DNA of 13,194 nucleotides from CAZGYE01 sp964530165 (GTDB lineage Bacteria > Planctomycetota > Planctomycetia > Planctomycetales > Planctomycetaceae), in contig CAZGYE010000153.1 in the NCBI GenBank assembly GCA_964530165.1, forward strand, positions 1-13,194, written 5' to 3'. This document shows, one piece after another, positions 1 through 8,964 of this stretch. Both the position numbers and the translations under genes were made by a program. The notes under the pieces were generated by a model. It was not told where the DNA came from, did not search any database, and saw only the letters and a program-made list of their open reading frames with translations. Position 1 is the first letter of the stretch, and each line of letters starts with the position of its first letter.

Positions 1-279
1 GTTTTTGGGGGTTGAGAACCGTGTTGCCCATGCTTCTATTCGAGCGTGCGGCTTTTGCCGGTAGCCCAGTGGGGTGTTCGAGTGATGCTGACTGCCCCAT
101 CTGGGGCTGAGTCCGCGAAGCCCCAGGTTCTGGGGTCATCGACTCGCTGGGGCATCGAAGACTCTGCCACCAGCCACTCGCAGGTTCGCGAAGCAAAGCT
201 GCAAGCACTGCGCATAATGGTGGATTTCAGGCACGCTCCAAAGACTGATTGCCGAAAGCTGACTGCTAATCGCTGATCG
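1..279. other. Gene-poor left end with clustered palindromes
   Basis: I recognise no gene here. A plus-strand open frame of 76 codons (46-276) lacks a ribosome site and family motifs, so I do not call it. What stands out is a palindrome cluster. GCCCC (94-98) pairs with GGGGC (103-107) across four bases. CCCCAG (121-126) pairs with CTGGGG (130-135) across three. GCCCCAG (120-126) can alternatively pair with CTGGGGC (147-153), so the foldings exclude each other. The end of the stretch has GCCGAAAGCTGA (251-262), found again on the minus strand at 13121-13132, and a small direct repeat ATCGCT-G-ATCGCT around 269-281. No T-tract follows any stem on either strand, so this is not an obvious terminator for the minus-strand gene that ends at 280. 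It may be a dispersed intergenic repeat. Confidence 0.4.
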
Positions 280-1218
280 CTACTTCTGAACCGATACGCG
301 GCGAACGGCGTACTGCTGGTGCTTGACGTTGGCGCGGACGACCTCGTAGCCGGGCGATTCGGCGAAGCGCCCGGCGATTTGCTCGGCCCGTTTTGCGTCA
401 ATCGGTCCCCGATGACTGTGCAGCAGATAGCGCAGCGCCAACGGCTTCTTCCGGGTGGTGATGATCGGCGCATTCATGCAGACGGAGGCCCCCATCCAGC
501 CGTCTTCGCGGACGTGCCAATGCGTCGGCTGACCGGGATTGGACGGGTGGTCGAAATACGTGATCCCCTCGAACTCGTCTTTCGATTTTCCGGGCGGGAC
601 TGGGCCGCTGTAGTCCATCCACTTTGCCGGCCGGCCGAAGATATCCGGCTCGCCGGTCTTGCCGTCGCTGTTGGTCAGCCGCCCGCCGCCAAAGTATTCG
701 GAGATATGTTTTGCGACGCGGACCGCCAAGAACCCGAAGTTGGTCTTGCCGAACTCCAGCGAGTCGGCCCGCGGCTCGAAGGTTGCCTGCAATTCCAGAA
801 ATGTCTCACCGTCCGGTCCGGGACGGACGGCGGCAATCATCTCCTGAGTGAGCAGTTCCTTCGGATCGTGACCGTCGTACCAACCGAGCCGCACGGCCAT
901 GACGGCTTCGTCGTCGCCGTCCTGGTAAGCCAGCCATTCTTTCTGGCGAATGCGTGCCGTCGTGCGGTCGCTCCAGAAGTCGATGCCCAAGACCTTTTGA
1001 TGGGCGAACCAGACGGAGCGATGATGATCGTGGTTCGCGGCGCCCGGATGTCCCATGCGGGTCAACGGCGTGCCGGACGGTCCCGGCAGCGGATAGAAAA
1101 ACGGCCGCGGAGACTCGCCGCCGAAATGCCACCGCAGCCGTTCGCTCCCGTCGATCTCGAACGACACCTGATGTTCCGGCAGCGGGACGATCTGACAACG
1201 GGGGAATCGGTAGGCCAT
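280..1218 (-). CDS. DUF6807 (PmoA-like) family protein
   Basis: This 312-residue protein resembles the family once labelled 'methane oxygenase PmoA' and now DUF6807, which is widespread in planctomycetes. It is unrelated in function to membrane methane monooxygenase, and no reaction is established. Visible family features are an RPFFYPL strand near residue 38, the histidine-rich stretch HPGAANHDHHRSVWFAH soon after, KHISEYFGGG with NSDGKTGE in the middle, and a C-terminal FDHPSNP...HWHVREDGW block. The histidines suggest metal or sugar binding, which is inference; some relatives sit beside sugar-degradation genes. The start at 1218 is chosen because AGGAA lies just upstream and the family-like sequence begins there; the frame stays open to 1341, but that part is arginine/proline-rich and overlaps the upstream gene. 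There is no signal peptide, so it is probably cytoplasmic. It lies 17 bp after the phosphoesterase gene and is probably cotranscribed with it. Confidence 0.85.
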   Translation of the reverse strand: MAYRFPRCQIVPLPEHQVSFEIDGSERLRWHFGGESPRPFFYPLPGPSGTPLTRMGHPGAANHDHHRSVWFAHQKVLGIDFWSDRTTARIRQKEWLAYQDGDDEAVMAVRLGWYDGHDPKELLTQEMIAAVRPGPDGETFLELQATFEPRADSLEFGKTNFGFLAVRVAKHISEYFGGGRLTNSDGKTGEPDIFGRPAKWMDYSGPVPPGKSKDEFEGITYFDHPSNPGQPTHWHVREDGWMGASVCMNAPIITTRKKPLALRYLLHSHRGPIDAKRAEQIAGRFAESPGYEVVRANVKHQQYAVRRVSVQK

Positions 1219-1235
1219 GGATTGTTTCCTGTAAG

Positions 1236-1721
1236 TTACAGATTGACAAACGACGCCTTCAGCGACGACAGGTCGACGACGGCCAGCGAATGTGGATGGG
1301 CGCGGTACACAGCACCGGGGTTGAGGACGAGTGTGCCGCATCCGGTCGTATGTTGTTCAGCCACATGCGTGTGGCCGTAGCAGATGAGATCCCACCCGTC
1401 GCCGGTCACCACTTGGTGCAGCGCGTGCGTATCGTCGCCGTGCAGAAAGGCGACACGCCGGCCTTGCAGGTGCAGCGAGCCGAAACGGCCGTGACAGGTT
1501 TGACCGGCCAGGTCAATCGCCCAGCGAAGTTCCGTCTTATCTTGATCGACGTTGCCGAACACGAAATGCGTCGGCCACTTTGCGAACAACGGGACAATGT
1601 CGGCCGTCCCGACGTCGCCACAGTGCAGCACAAGCTCGACACACTGTTCCTCCAATACGCGGACCGCATTGGCAGTGTGTTCGAGATGCCCGTGCGTGTC
1701 GCTCACGATGCCAATACGCAT
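1236..1721 (-). CDS. YfcE/MJ0936-type metallophosphoesterase
   Basis: A 161-residue calcineurin-like phosphoesterase of the small YfcE/MJ0936 group, which hydrolyses phosphodiester or phosphomonoester bonds with two metal ions. All metal-ligand motifs are present in order: SDTHGH (D8, H10), HCGD (D36), GNVD (N57), LHGDD (H94) and GHTH (H117, H119). The length is normal for single-domain members. The ATG at 1721 places the first beta strand MRIGIVSD at the N-terminus; a TTG three codons upstream (1730) is an alternative, and neither has a strong ribosome site. No signal or membrane segment is visible, so it is cytoplasmic. It is the first gene of a probable two-gene minus-strand operon with the DUF6807 gene, and is divergent from the protein kinase. 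The physiological substrate cannot be read from the sequence. Confidence 0.9.
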   Translation of the reverse strand: MRIGIVSDTHGHLEHTANAVRVLEEQCVELVLHCGDVGTADIVPLFAKWPTHFVFGNVDQDKTELRWAIDLAGQTCHGRFGSLHLQGRRVAFLHGDDTHALHQVVTGDGWDLICYGHTHVAEQHTTGCGTLVLNPGAVYRAHPHSLAVVDLSSLKASFVNL

Positions 1722-1959
1722 GATCTGCAAGAAAAATCAAAGACGAGGAAACAGCAGAGTCTGTCCGCTGTCAGCCGCAAAGCATACCGGCCGACGCCCC
1801 ATTGCAGCAAATGTCCGGCAGACAGGCAAGCGCCGGTGGCGCCGGCAATTGGGATGATCACACACTTCCGTGCAGGAATCCGGTTTCAGCAGGGACACGG
1901 CCTTTGGGAGACAGGACCTCGCCGATTCTTGATTTTCGTCGGCGCGTCCGATTCTAGGT

Positions 1960-1989
1960 TTGCGTCAGTCGCTGCCAGTGGCGCATAAT
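1960..1989 (+). promoter_or_regulatory. Weak sigma70-like promoter candidate for the kinase
   Basis: The 320-bp gap between the divergent phosphoesterase and kinase genes (1722-2041) must hold both promoters. On the plus strand CATAAT (1984-1989) matches five of six -10 bases, with TTGCGT (1960-1965) 18 bp upstream as a poor -35. It would leave a leader of roughly 45 bases before the ATG at 2042, which has GAGG at 2031-2034. I found no comparable minus-strand promoter and nothing else of note in this gap. Confidence 0.25.
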
Positions 1990-2041
1990 GAAAGGGTGTC
2001 CTGTTTTCGATTGTTCAAGCAGAGCATCGTGAGGTCTTGTT

Positions 2042-3691
<1,650 letters not shown>

Positions 3692-3733
3692 CCGTCCCCG
3701 CGATCGGCAGAACCTTCTCGGCCGACTTGTTGA

Positions 3734-3817
3734 GCGAGAGTGGCGGAATTGGCAGACGCGCTAGACTTAGGATCTAGTGGGAGAAATCCCTTGGGGGTTC
3801 GAATCCCCCCTCTCGCA
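3734..3817 (+). tRNA. tRNA-Leu (anticodon UAG)
   Basis: An 84-base class II tRNA. The acceptor stem GCGAGAG (3734-3740) pairs fully with CTCTCGC (3810-3816), followed by discriminator A3817. The anticodon stem CTAGA/TCTAG closes the loop CTTAGGA, giving anticodon TAG, which reads CUN leucine codons. The long variable arm GGGA-GAAA-TCCC is typical of tRNA-Leu, and the T arm is GGGGG-TTCGAAT-CCCCC. The 3' CCA is not encoded and must be added after transcription. It starts 42 bp after the kinase stop with no clear promoter of its own, and is followed by a probable terminator. Confidence 0.97.
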
Positions 3818-3828
3818 CTCTCAAAAAA

Positions 3829-3873
3829 AAGAGGTTTCGGCACATTCGGATGCTCGCAACCTCTTCCTTTTTT
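3829..3873 (+). terminator. Rho-independent terminator after tRNA-Leu
   Basis: AAGAGGTT (3829-3836) is complementary to AACCTCTT (3858-3865), an 8-bp stem with a 21-base loop, followed by CC and six T (3868-3873). An A-run precedes the stem. The loop is long and the stem short, so it is only moderately convincing, but its position 12 bases after the tRNA fits. Confidence 0.55.
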
Positions 3874-3889
3874 GTTCTCGTCTTATGCC

Positions 3890-3911
3890 AATGGTCCAAA
3901 AATGGTCCAAC
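3890..3911 (+). repeat. Two tandem 11-bp units between tRNA-Leu and phoR
   Basis: AATGGTCCAAA (3890-3900) is followed immediately by AATGGTCCAAC (3901-3911). The repeat lies in the roughly 185-bp stretch (3874-4058) between the terminator and phoR, which otherwise shows no gene and no convincing promoter. An 11-bp period equals one helical turn, so a tandem-binding regulator is possible, but the sequence does not match the TTAAC core of the PHO box before pstS. Its position next to a tRNA 3' end would also suit a relic of an integration site. Neither reading is supported by a second landmark. Confidence 0.5.
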
Positions 3912-4058
3912 ATCGGGGCAGGCATTAGTTCCGCTTTGCTGGCCGCAGAGACAACCGTCTCTCCAGACCAACAAGAAACGGGTCCCCATGCACCTCGAAC
4001 TCGACAATAGCTGCATGAATTGTTTGAGGGTTATGAAGCTCCTCAAGAAGGAATACCA

Positions 4059-5846
4059 ATGTTCTCGTCACGTCTGTTTTGGAAGATTTTTTTGGTCTAT
4101 GCAGCCCTCTCGCTGGTGTGGGCGGGTTTCTTCGTCGCCATTCTTTCCGAACGGCTGCAAGGCGTCGTGATTGAACAAGTCCGGCAGCGACTGCACGACT
4201 CGGCCGTTGTGCTTCGCAGCCACATGGGAGGTGTGTTCGACTCGGGGCAGATTGGTCCTGTGCAGGAGACGCTCAAGAAGTTGGGCCGCGAAAACGAGAC
4301 GCGTATGACGCTCGTTGCGGAAAGCGGAATCGTCGTTGGCGATTCGGACGAAGACCCGGCAGTCATGGACAACCATCACGATCGGGACGAATTGTTGCAA
4401 GCGCGGCGCACCGGGACCGGCGTTTCTCAGCGCACCAGCCCCACGCTCGGGATTCCGATGATGTACTACGCGCTGCGAGTCGGTGGTTCCGAAGACCCGT
4501 CGGGCTTCGTGCGGGTGTCGATGCCCATGGACTCGGTCAACGAACAGGTCGGCTCGGTGCAGCGTTTGGTTTGGGGCACGGCCGCATTGATCAGTTTGGC
4601 GGCACTGGTGTTGACGTACGGGATTGTGGGGCGGATCATTCGGCCGCTCTCGACGCTGACGCGTGCTGCTCAAGCCGTTGCCGGCGGCAACCTCAACCAG
4701 TCTGTCGATGTCCCGAACAATGATGAACTGGGGATGTTGGGGACGGCGTTCAACTCGATGACTTCCGAGCTGGCTGCGCGGATCGAACAGCTACAGGGAA
4801 AGCAGGAAGAGCTGCAGGAGAACAGTGACCTGTTAGCGACCGTCCTGAGCACGATGGTCGAGGGGGTTGTGGCGGTAGATCGTCGGCAGCAGATCCTGTT
4901 CGCGAATGAAGCCAGCCGGCGGCTACTGGATTTTGCACCGGGTGAATCGATTGGGCGGCCGATCTGGGAGGCCGCCCGCAATCCGAAGATCCAGGACGTT
5001 GTCGAGAGCGTTCTGGAAAAAGTGCCGCAACAGCGAATTGAGTTCGAGCTTCCCCGAACACAAAGCGTGGTGGCGCTGGTCGCTCGCCGACTTCCCGGAG
5101 ATCCGTGTCCGGGTGCTGTTCTGGTTTTCCACGACATGACGGAGCTTCGGCGGCTGGAAAACGTCCGGCGAGATTTCGCCTCGAACGTCTCCCACGAGCT
5201 TAAGACGCCGCTGACGACCATCAAGGCTTGCACCGAAACGCTGCTGGAAGGGGCCATTGACGATCCGGACCACAACCGCGTCTTCCTGCAGCGGATCGAA
5301 GAGCAAGCGGACCGCCTTCACGCCCAAATCCTTGATCTGCTGAGCCTGGCACGGATCGAGTCGGGCCAGCCCGCGTCTGAGGTGCATCCCGTCGCCCTCG
5401 GAGAGACGATCCGAGACTGTCTCGAAGCACGCACAGCAATTGCCGAGTCGACAGGGGTCTCCCTGAGCAGCTTTCCCGGCAGCGAGATCTGCGTATTGGC
5501 AGAGAAAGAAGGGATACGCACGATCCTCGACAACTTAGTCGAAAACGCGATCAACTACACGCCCGCCGGTGGGAGCGTGACCCTGCGGTGGACCAGCGGG
5601 GGCAAATGGGCGCGAATTGAGGTCGCCGATACCGGCATCGGAATCGCGCGGGAGCACTTGGACCGAATTTTCGAACGGTTCTACCGCGTCGACAAAGCAC
5701 GCTCGCGGGAACTGGGTGGGACCGGCCTCGGGCTGGCCATTGTGAAGCACCAAGCGCAGGTGTTTGGCGGACACGTGGATGTATCCAGCGAATCCGGAAA
5801 GGGCAGCACGTTTACCGTCCTGTTACCGTTGGCCCAGCAAACATAG
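4059..5846 (+). CDS. phoR: PhoR-like phosphate sensor histidine kinase
   Basis: A 595-residue membrane histidine kinase, the likely partner of the PhoB encoded at the end of this locus. Order: TM1 about 8-28; an extracytoplasmic domain of about 140 residues; TM2 about 170-189; HAMP about 190-243; PAS about 258-368; then the HisKA/HATPase core. The phosphoacceptor is H379 in SNVSHELKTPLT. The ATP-binding motifs are intact: N box LDNLVENAINY (N492, N496), DTGIGI (524-529) and GGTGLGLAIV near 554-563. Unlike E. coli PhoR, which lacks a large periplasmic domain, this form resembles the Bacillus-type layout. The start at 4059 follows AAGAAGGA at good spacing; an ATG 13 codons upstream in frame is less likely. 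The gene lies upstream of the PHO box, so it is not obviously within the PhoB-controlled transcript. The PhoR name rests mainly on the context plus the HAMP-PAS-HisKA architecture. Confidence 0.93.
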   Translation: MFSSRLFWKIFLVYAALSLVWAGFFVAILSERLQGVVIEQVRQRLHDSAVVLRSHMGGVFDSGQIGPVQETLKKLGRENETRMTLVAESGIVVGDSDEDPAVMDNHHDRDELLQARRTGTGVSQRTSPTLGIPMMYYALRVGGSEDPSGFVRVSMPMDSVNEQVGSVQRLVWGTAALISLAALVLTYGIVGRIIRPLSTLTRAAQAVAGGNLNQSVDVPNNDELGMLGTAFNSMTSELAARIEQLQGKQEELQENSDLLATVLSTMVEGVVAVDRRQQILFANEASRRLLDFAPGESIGRPIWEAARNPKIQDVVESVLEKVPQQRIEFELPRTQSVVALVARRLPGDPCPGAVLVFHDMTELRRLENVRRDFASNVSHELKTPLTTIKACTETLLEGAIDDPDHNRVFLQRIEEQADRLHAQILDLLSLARIESGQPASEVHPVALGETIRDCLEARTAIAESTGVSLSSFPGSEICVLAEKEGIRTILDNLVENAINYTPAGGSVTLRWTSGGKWARIEVADTGIGIAREHLDRIFERFYRVDKARSRELGGTGLGLAIVKHQAQVFGGHVDVSSESGKGSTFTVLLPLAQQT

Positions 5847-5868
5847 CCAGCCGGGAGAAAGGCCAATC

Positions 5869-5922
5869 TTCACGGAATTTTAACATTCCGGTCATCAAAA
5901 CTTAACAATTCGCTTCTACACT
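5869..5922 (+). promoter_or_regulatory. PHO box and promoter of the pst operon
   Basis: Consecutive 11-bp units lie before pstS: TTCACGGAATT (5869), TTAACATTCCG (5880), GTCATCAAAAC (5891) and TTAACAATTCG (5902). Two units share TTAACA exactly 22 bp apart, and the unit between carries GTCAT, close to the E. coli half-site core TGTCAT. The layout matches PhoB binding as tandem dimers on 11-bp direct repeats. TACACT at 5917-5922 is a -10-like hexamer (4 of 6) about nine bases after the last TTAACA; there is no -35 element, as expected when PhoB replaces it. The first upstream unit is the weakest. The leader to the pstS ATG is roughly 50 bases. Regulation by the PhoB encoded here is inferred. Confidence 0.75.
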
Positions 5923-5978
5923 TGCCGGCGTGAGAATCACTGTTCGAGCAATCTCAGGTCATTTGGAGGGTAGGAGCG

Positions 5979-6968
5979 ATGAAGGCGGTTGTGCGCGTCG
6001 CGTTGCTGATGGTGTTTCCAGCGCTGTTTTGTGTTGGCTGCACGGTGGAGGATCAGGATGCCGGCGTGAAGACTGGTACGGGTGGTCCGGCGACGAAGGG
6101 TGAGGAATCGGGCCGGCTTTCCGGGACGATTCTCATCGACGGATCGAGCACGGTCTTTCCCATTTCTCAGGCGGTTGCCGAGGAATTTCAGAAGGTGCAT
6201 CCGCGGGTGAAAGTGGTCGTGGGAACGTCAGGGACGGGTGGGGGATTCAAGAAATTTGTGCTGGGCGAAACGGACATCAACGACGCCTCGCGGCCCATCA
6301 AAGGGAAAGAGATCGACGCCTGCAAAAAAAACGGCGTCGAGTACATCGAATTGAAGATCGGCATCGACGGCCTTTCGGTCATCGTCCATCCGGAAAACGA
6401 TTGGTGCGACGCGCTCACGGTCGAGCAGCTCAAGGCCATCTGGCAGCCCAAGAGCACCGTGACGAAGTGGAAGGACGTCGATCCGAATTTTCCGGAAGAG
6501 AAAATCAAGCTCTTCGGCCCAGACACGGATTCCGGGACGTTCGACTACTTCACCGAGGTGATCTGCGGCGAAGACGGAGCCAGCCGTGCGGATTACACGC
6601 CGAGCGCCGACGACAATGTTCTCGTGCGCGGCGTGGCCGGTGACAAGTACTCGCTGGGCTATTTCGGCTACGCCTACTACGTGGAGAACAAGGACAAGCT
6701 GAAGATTGTTGCCGTCGCACCGGGTTCGGACAAATCGGCGGCCGTCGCACCCACCGACGAGACAATTGAAGCGGGCCGCTACGTCCCGCTGTCCCGGCCT
6801 CTGTTTCTGTACGTCAGCAAGAAAGCGCTCCACCGACCGGAAGTGGCTGCGTTTCTCAGGTACTACCTGGACCAGGGACAGGCATTGGTCAGTGACGTCG
6901 GATACGTCCGCTTGAGCGAGAAAGCTCTGGCGGAAACCCGAAAACGGTTGGAAGAGGCCCGTCCGTGA
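5979..6968 (+). CDS. pstS: PstS phosphate-binding lipoprotein
   Basis: A 329-residue solute-binding protein that captures inorganic phosphate outside the cytoplasmic membrane for PstCAB. The N-terminus is a lipoprotein signal (hydrophobic 7-20, FCVG before C21); Cys instead of Leu at -3 is slightly unusual, but C21 is the clear lipidation candidate. A Gly/Thr/Lys-rich spacer follows. Phosphate-binding loops are present: DGSSTVFPI (54-62), GTSGTGGGF (82-90), DASRPIK (102-108) and FGPDTDSGTFDYF (179-191). The length fits the family. Two purine-rich sites, GGAGG (5965-5969) and AGGAG (5972-5976), precede the ATG; the first has the better spacing. It is the first gene after the PHO box, and its TGA overlaps the GTG start of pstC, so translation is probably coupled. 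Confidence 0.97.
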   Translation: MKAVVRVALLMVFPALFCVGCTVEDQDAGVKTGTGGPATKGEESGRLSGTILIDGSSTVFPISQAVAEEFQKVHPRVKVVVGTSGTGGGFKKFVLGETDINDASRPIKGKEIDACKKNGVEYIELKIGIDGLSVIVHPENDWCDALTVEQLKAIWQPKSTVTKWKDVDPNFPEEKIKLFGPDTDSGTFDYFTEVICGEDGASRADYTPSADDNVLVRGVAGDKYSLGYFGYAYYVENKDKLKIVAVAPGSDKSAAVAPTDETIEAGRYVPLSRPLFLYVSKKALHRPEVAAFLRYYLDQGQALVSDVGYVRLSEKALAETRKRLEEARP

Positions 6969-7954
6969 CATCAACGAATTTGGCAGCCTCGCTCTCGGCG
7001 ACCTCTCCCGAGCAGTCCATCACGAAGCGTTTTTCGCTCATCCGGGCAAAAGAGCAGCTCATACGGTTTTTGCTTTTCCTGTGTGCCCTGTTGTCGATCG
7101 TGACGACGCTGGGTATCATTTTCGTGTTGATCAGCGAGACGGTTCTGCCCCTCGGATCCGAGACCGTCTTCTTTCAGGACGTCTCCATTAGCGAGTTCTT
7201 CACCGAGACACGCTGGACGCCGCAATTTGCCGAGAAACATTTCGGCATCTTGCCGCTACTGGCGGGGACCTCTCTGATCGCCGGGATTGCCGGGCTGATC
7301 GGGCTGCCCATCGGGCTGGCCAGCGCCGTCTACTTGAGCGAGTATGCCCCGCCCAGAACACGTCAAATCGTCAAACCGGCGTTGGAAGTCCTGGCGGGCA
7401 TCCCGACGGTCGTGTACGGGTACTTTGCCCTGATCTTCGTCACGCCGTTCCTGTTGCAGCCGATCTTCGAGGATTTCCTCGGGTTCGACGTCGACGTATT
7501 CAACGCCGCCAGTGCTGGGATTGTCGTGGGCATCATGATCATTCCCATGGTCTCTTCTCTGAGCGAAGAGGCACTGCGGGCCGTGCCTCAAGCGTTGCGG
7601 GAAGCGGGATTCGCGCTGGGCTCGACAAAGTTCGACGTCTCCGTGAAGGTGGTTTTGCCGGCGGCCTTCTCGGGGGTCGTCGCGTCGTTTTTGCTGGCCA
7701 TCTCTCGCGCCATCGGCGAAACGATGGCCGTCACCATTGCCGCCGGCCAGACGCCCGCACTGACGTTGAATCCCTTTCGCAGCGTCGAGACGATGACTGC
7801 GTTTATCGTCAACGTCAGCCTGGGCGACGCGCCGGCCGGTACCATCGAGTACAAGAGTCTCTACGCCGTCGCCCTAACGCTGTTCTGTATCACGCTCTTG
7901 ATGAACCTTTTGTCGCAGTGGGTGCTGCGACGCTTTCGCGAAGTCTATCAATGA
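6965..7954 (+). CDS. pstC: PstC phosphate ABC transporter permease
   Basis: A 329-residue integral membrane permease forming the phosphate channel with PstA. TM1 lies at about 33-56, followed by a soluble loop (about 60-90) with further hydrophobic segments after it, about six in total. The cytoplasmic EAA loop that contacts PstB is clear at about 201-235 (EEALRAVPQALREAGFALG). LAISRAIGETMA is the usual permease motif that follows. The start is GTG at 6965, overlapping the pstS stop in a GTGA; no other nearby start gives the conserved cytoplasmic tail before TM1. It ends in an ATGA overlap with pstA. The assignment to PstC rather than PstA comes from gene order and the loop after TM1. Confidence 0.95.
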   Translation: MTSTNLAASLSATSPEQSITKRFSLIRAKEQLIRFLLFLCALLSIVTTLGIIFVLISETVLPLGSETVFFQDVSISEFFTETRWTPQFAEKHFGILPLLAGTSLIAGIAGLIGLPIGLASAVYLSEYAPPRTRQIVKPALEVLAGIPTVVYGYFALIFVTPFLLQPIFEDFLGFDVDVFNAASAGIVVGIMIIPMVSSLSEEALRAVPQALREAGFALGSTKFDVSVKVVLPAAFSGVVASFLLAISRAIGETMAVTIAAGQTPALTLNPFRSVETMTAFIVNVSLGDAPAGTIEYKSLYAVALTLFCITLLMNLLSQWVLRRFREVYQ

Positions 7955-8952
7955 ACACACATGAGGATACCTTTGCCGGCCAACTGACGACACGGCGTCG
8001 CAAGGAACGCGTCTTTTCGGTCGTTTGCTGGCTGTCGACCTGGTTTGGGTTGGCGGTGCTGGTCGTTTTGCTGGCGGGTATCTTCTGGCAGGCGGCGGGC
8101 CATCTGAACCTCGGTCTTCTGACGCATTACGATTCGCGATTTCCCGAACAAGCGGGAATCCTGGCGGGAATCTGGGGAAGCTTCTGGGTGATCTTGCTGA
8201 CCTCGGCCATCTCCATCCCCATCGGAGTCGGAGCGGCCCTCTACTTGGAAGAGTTCGCCGGCGAAACGCGGCTCACGCGACTCATTCAAGTCAACTTGGC
8301 CAACCTCGCCGGGGTGCCGTCGATCGTCTATGGAATGTTGGGGCTGACGGTATTTGTGAGAATGTTTGGTCTATTCGGCTCGCAGTCGAAGAGGGTGGTG
8401 ATCTCGCTGTTGTTTGTGGACTTGCAGATCCCGCTCCCCTTTGGCCGCAGCGTGATCGCAGGCGCGTTGACGTTGAGCCTGCTGATTCTTCCGGTGATCA
8501 TCGTTGCCGCCCAAGAGGCGCTGCGGGCGGTCCCGGCGTCGATCCGGCATGCGTCCTTTGCACTGGGAGCGACGCATTGGCAGACGGTTCGGAACCAGGT
8601 GCTACCGGCGGCGCTGCCCGGCATCCTGACCGGCGTGATCCTGTCTGTCTCGCGCGCCATCGGCGAGACGGCCCCGCTGATCATGATCGGCGCCTTGACT
8701 TACGTGGCCTTCACGCCCGGAGACATCGCCGGCCCCATGGACATCTTCCGCAACCCGCAGGGCGTTCTGGACGCCCCGTTCGACACCTTCACGGCACTGC
8801 CCATCCTGATCTTCAATCTGGTGTCGCGGCCGAACGTGAAATACCAGCAGGTTGCCGCGGCCGGAATCCTCGTGCTCCTGATCGTGCTGCTCTGCTTGAA
8901 CGCGGCGGCTGTGTTGATCCGTCATCGCTCCCAGAAGCGCTTACGCTGGTGA
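7951..8952 (+). CDS. pstA: PstA phosphate ABC transporter permease
   Basis: The second phosphate permease subunit, 333 residues. TM1 is at about 29-50 (WFGLAVLVVLLAGIFW), followed by a run of hydrophobic segments including GSFWVILLTSAISIPIGVG. The EAA loop at about 189-222 (EALRAVPASIRHASFALG) and SVSRAIGETAPL match the family. The chosen ATG overlaps the pstC stop as ATGA, giving tight translational coupling; the frame is open upstream to 7918, but that part lies inside pstC. The gene ends 12 bp before pstB. With PstC it would build the transmembrane channel energised by PstB. Confidence 0.95.
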   Translation: MNTHEDTFAGQLTTRRRKERVFSVVCWLSTWFGLAVLVVLLAGIFWQAAGHLNLGLLTHYDSRFPEQAGILAGIWGSFWVILLTSAISIPIGVGAALYLEEFAGETRLTRLIQVNLANLAGVPSIVYGMLGLTVFVRMFGLFGSQSKRVVISLLFVDLQIPLPFGRSVIAGALTLSLLILPVIIVAAQEALRAVPASIRHASFALGATHWQTVRNQVLPAALPGILTGVILSVSRAIGETAPLIMIGALTYVAFTPGDIAGPMDIFRNPQGVLDAPFDTFTALPILIFNLVSRPNVKYQQVAAAGILVLLIVLLCLNAAAVLIRHRSQKRLRW

Positions 8953-8964
8953 GAGAACACCGTT

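Noticed and set aside
46..276. Small gene of 76 codons at the left edge
   Set aside because: No ribosome site, no recognisable motif, and it runs through the palindrome cluster.
319..1380. Plus-strand open frame of 353 codons
   Set aside because: It lies antisense to the well-supported DUF6807 gene, has no family motif and is arginine/proline-rich; a GC-driven shadow.
954..1988. Plus-strand open frame of 344 codons over the phosphoesterase
   Set aside because: Antisense to two motif-complete genes, no ribosome site and composition typical of a shadow frame.
3874..4058. Integrase gene remnant after tRNA-Leu
   Set aside because: No tyrosine-recombinase motif in any frame and no duplicated tRNA 3' end; only the short 11-bp repeat is present.
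6228..6974. Minus-strand open frame of 248 codons over pstS
   Set aside because: Antisense to pstS, no motifs and no start context.
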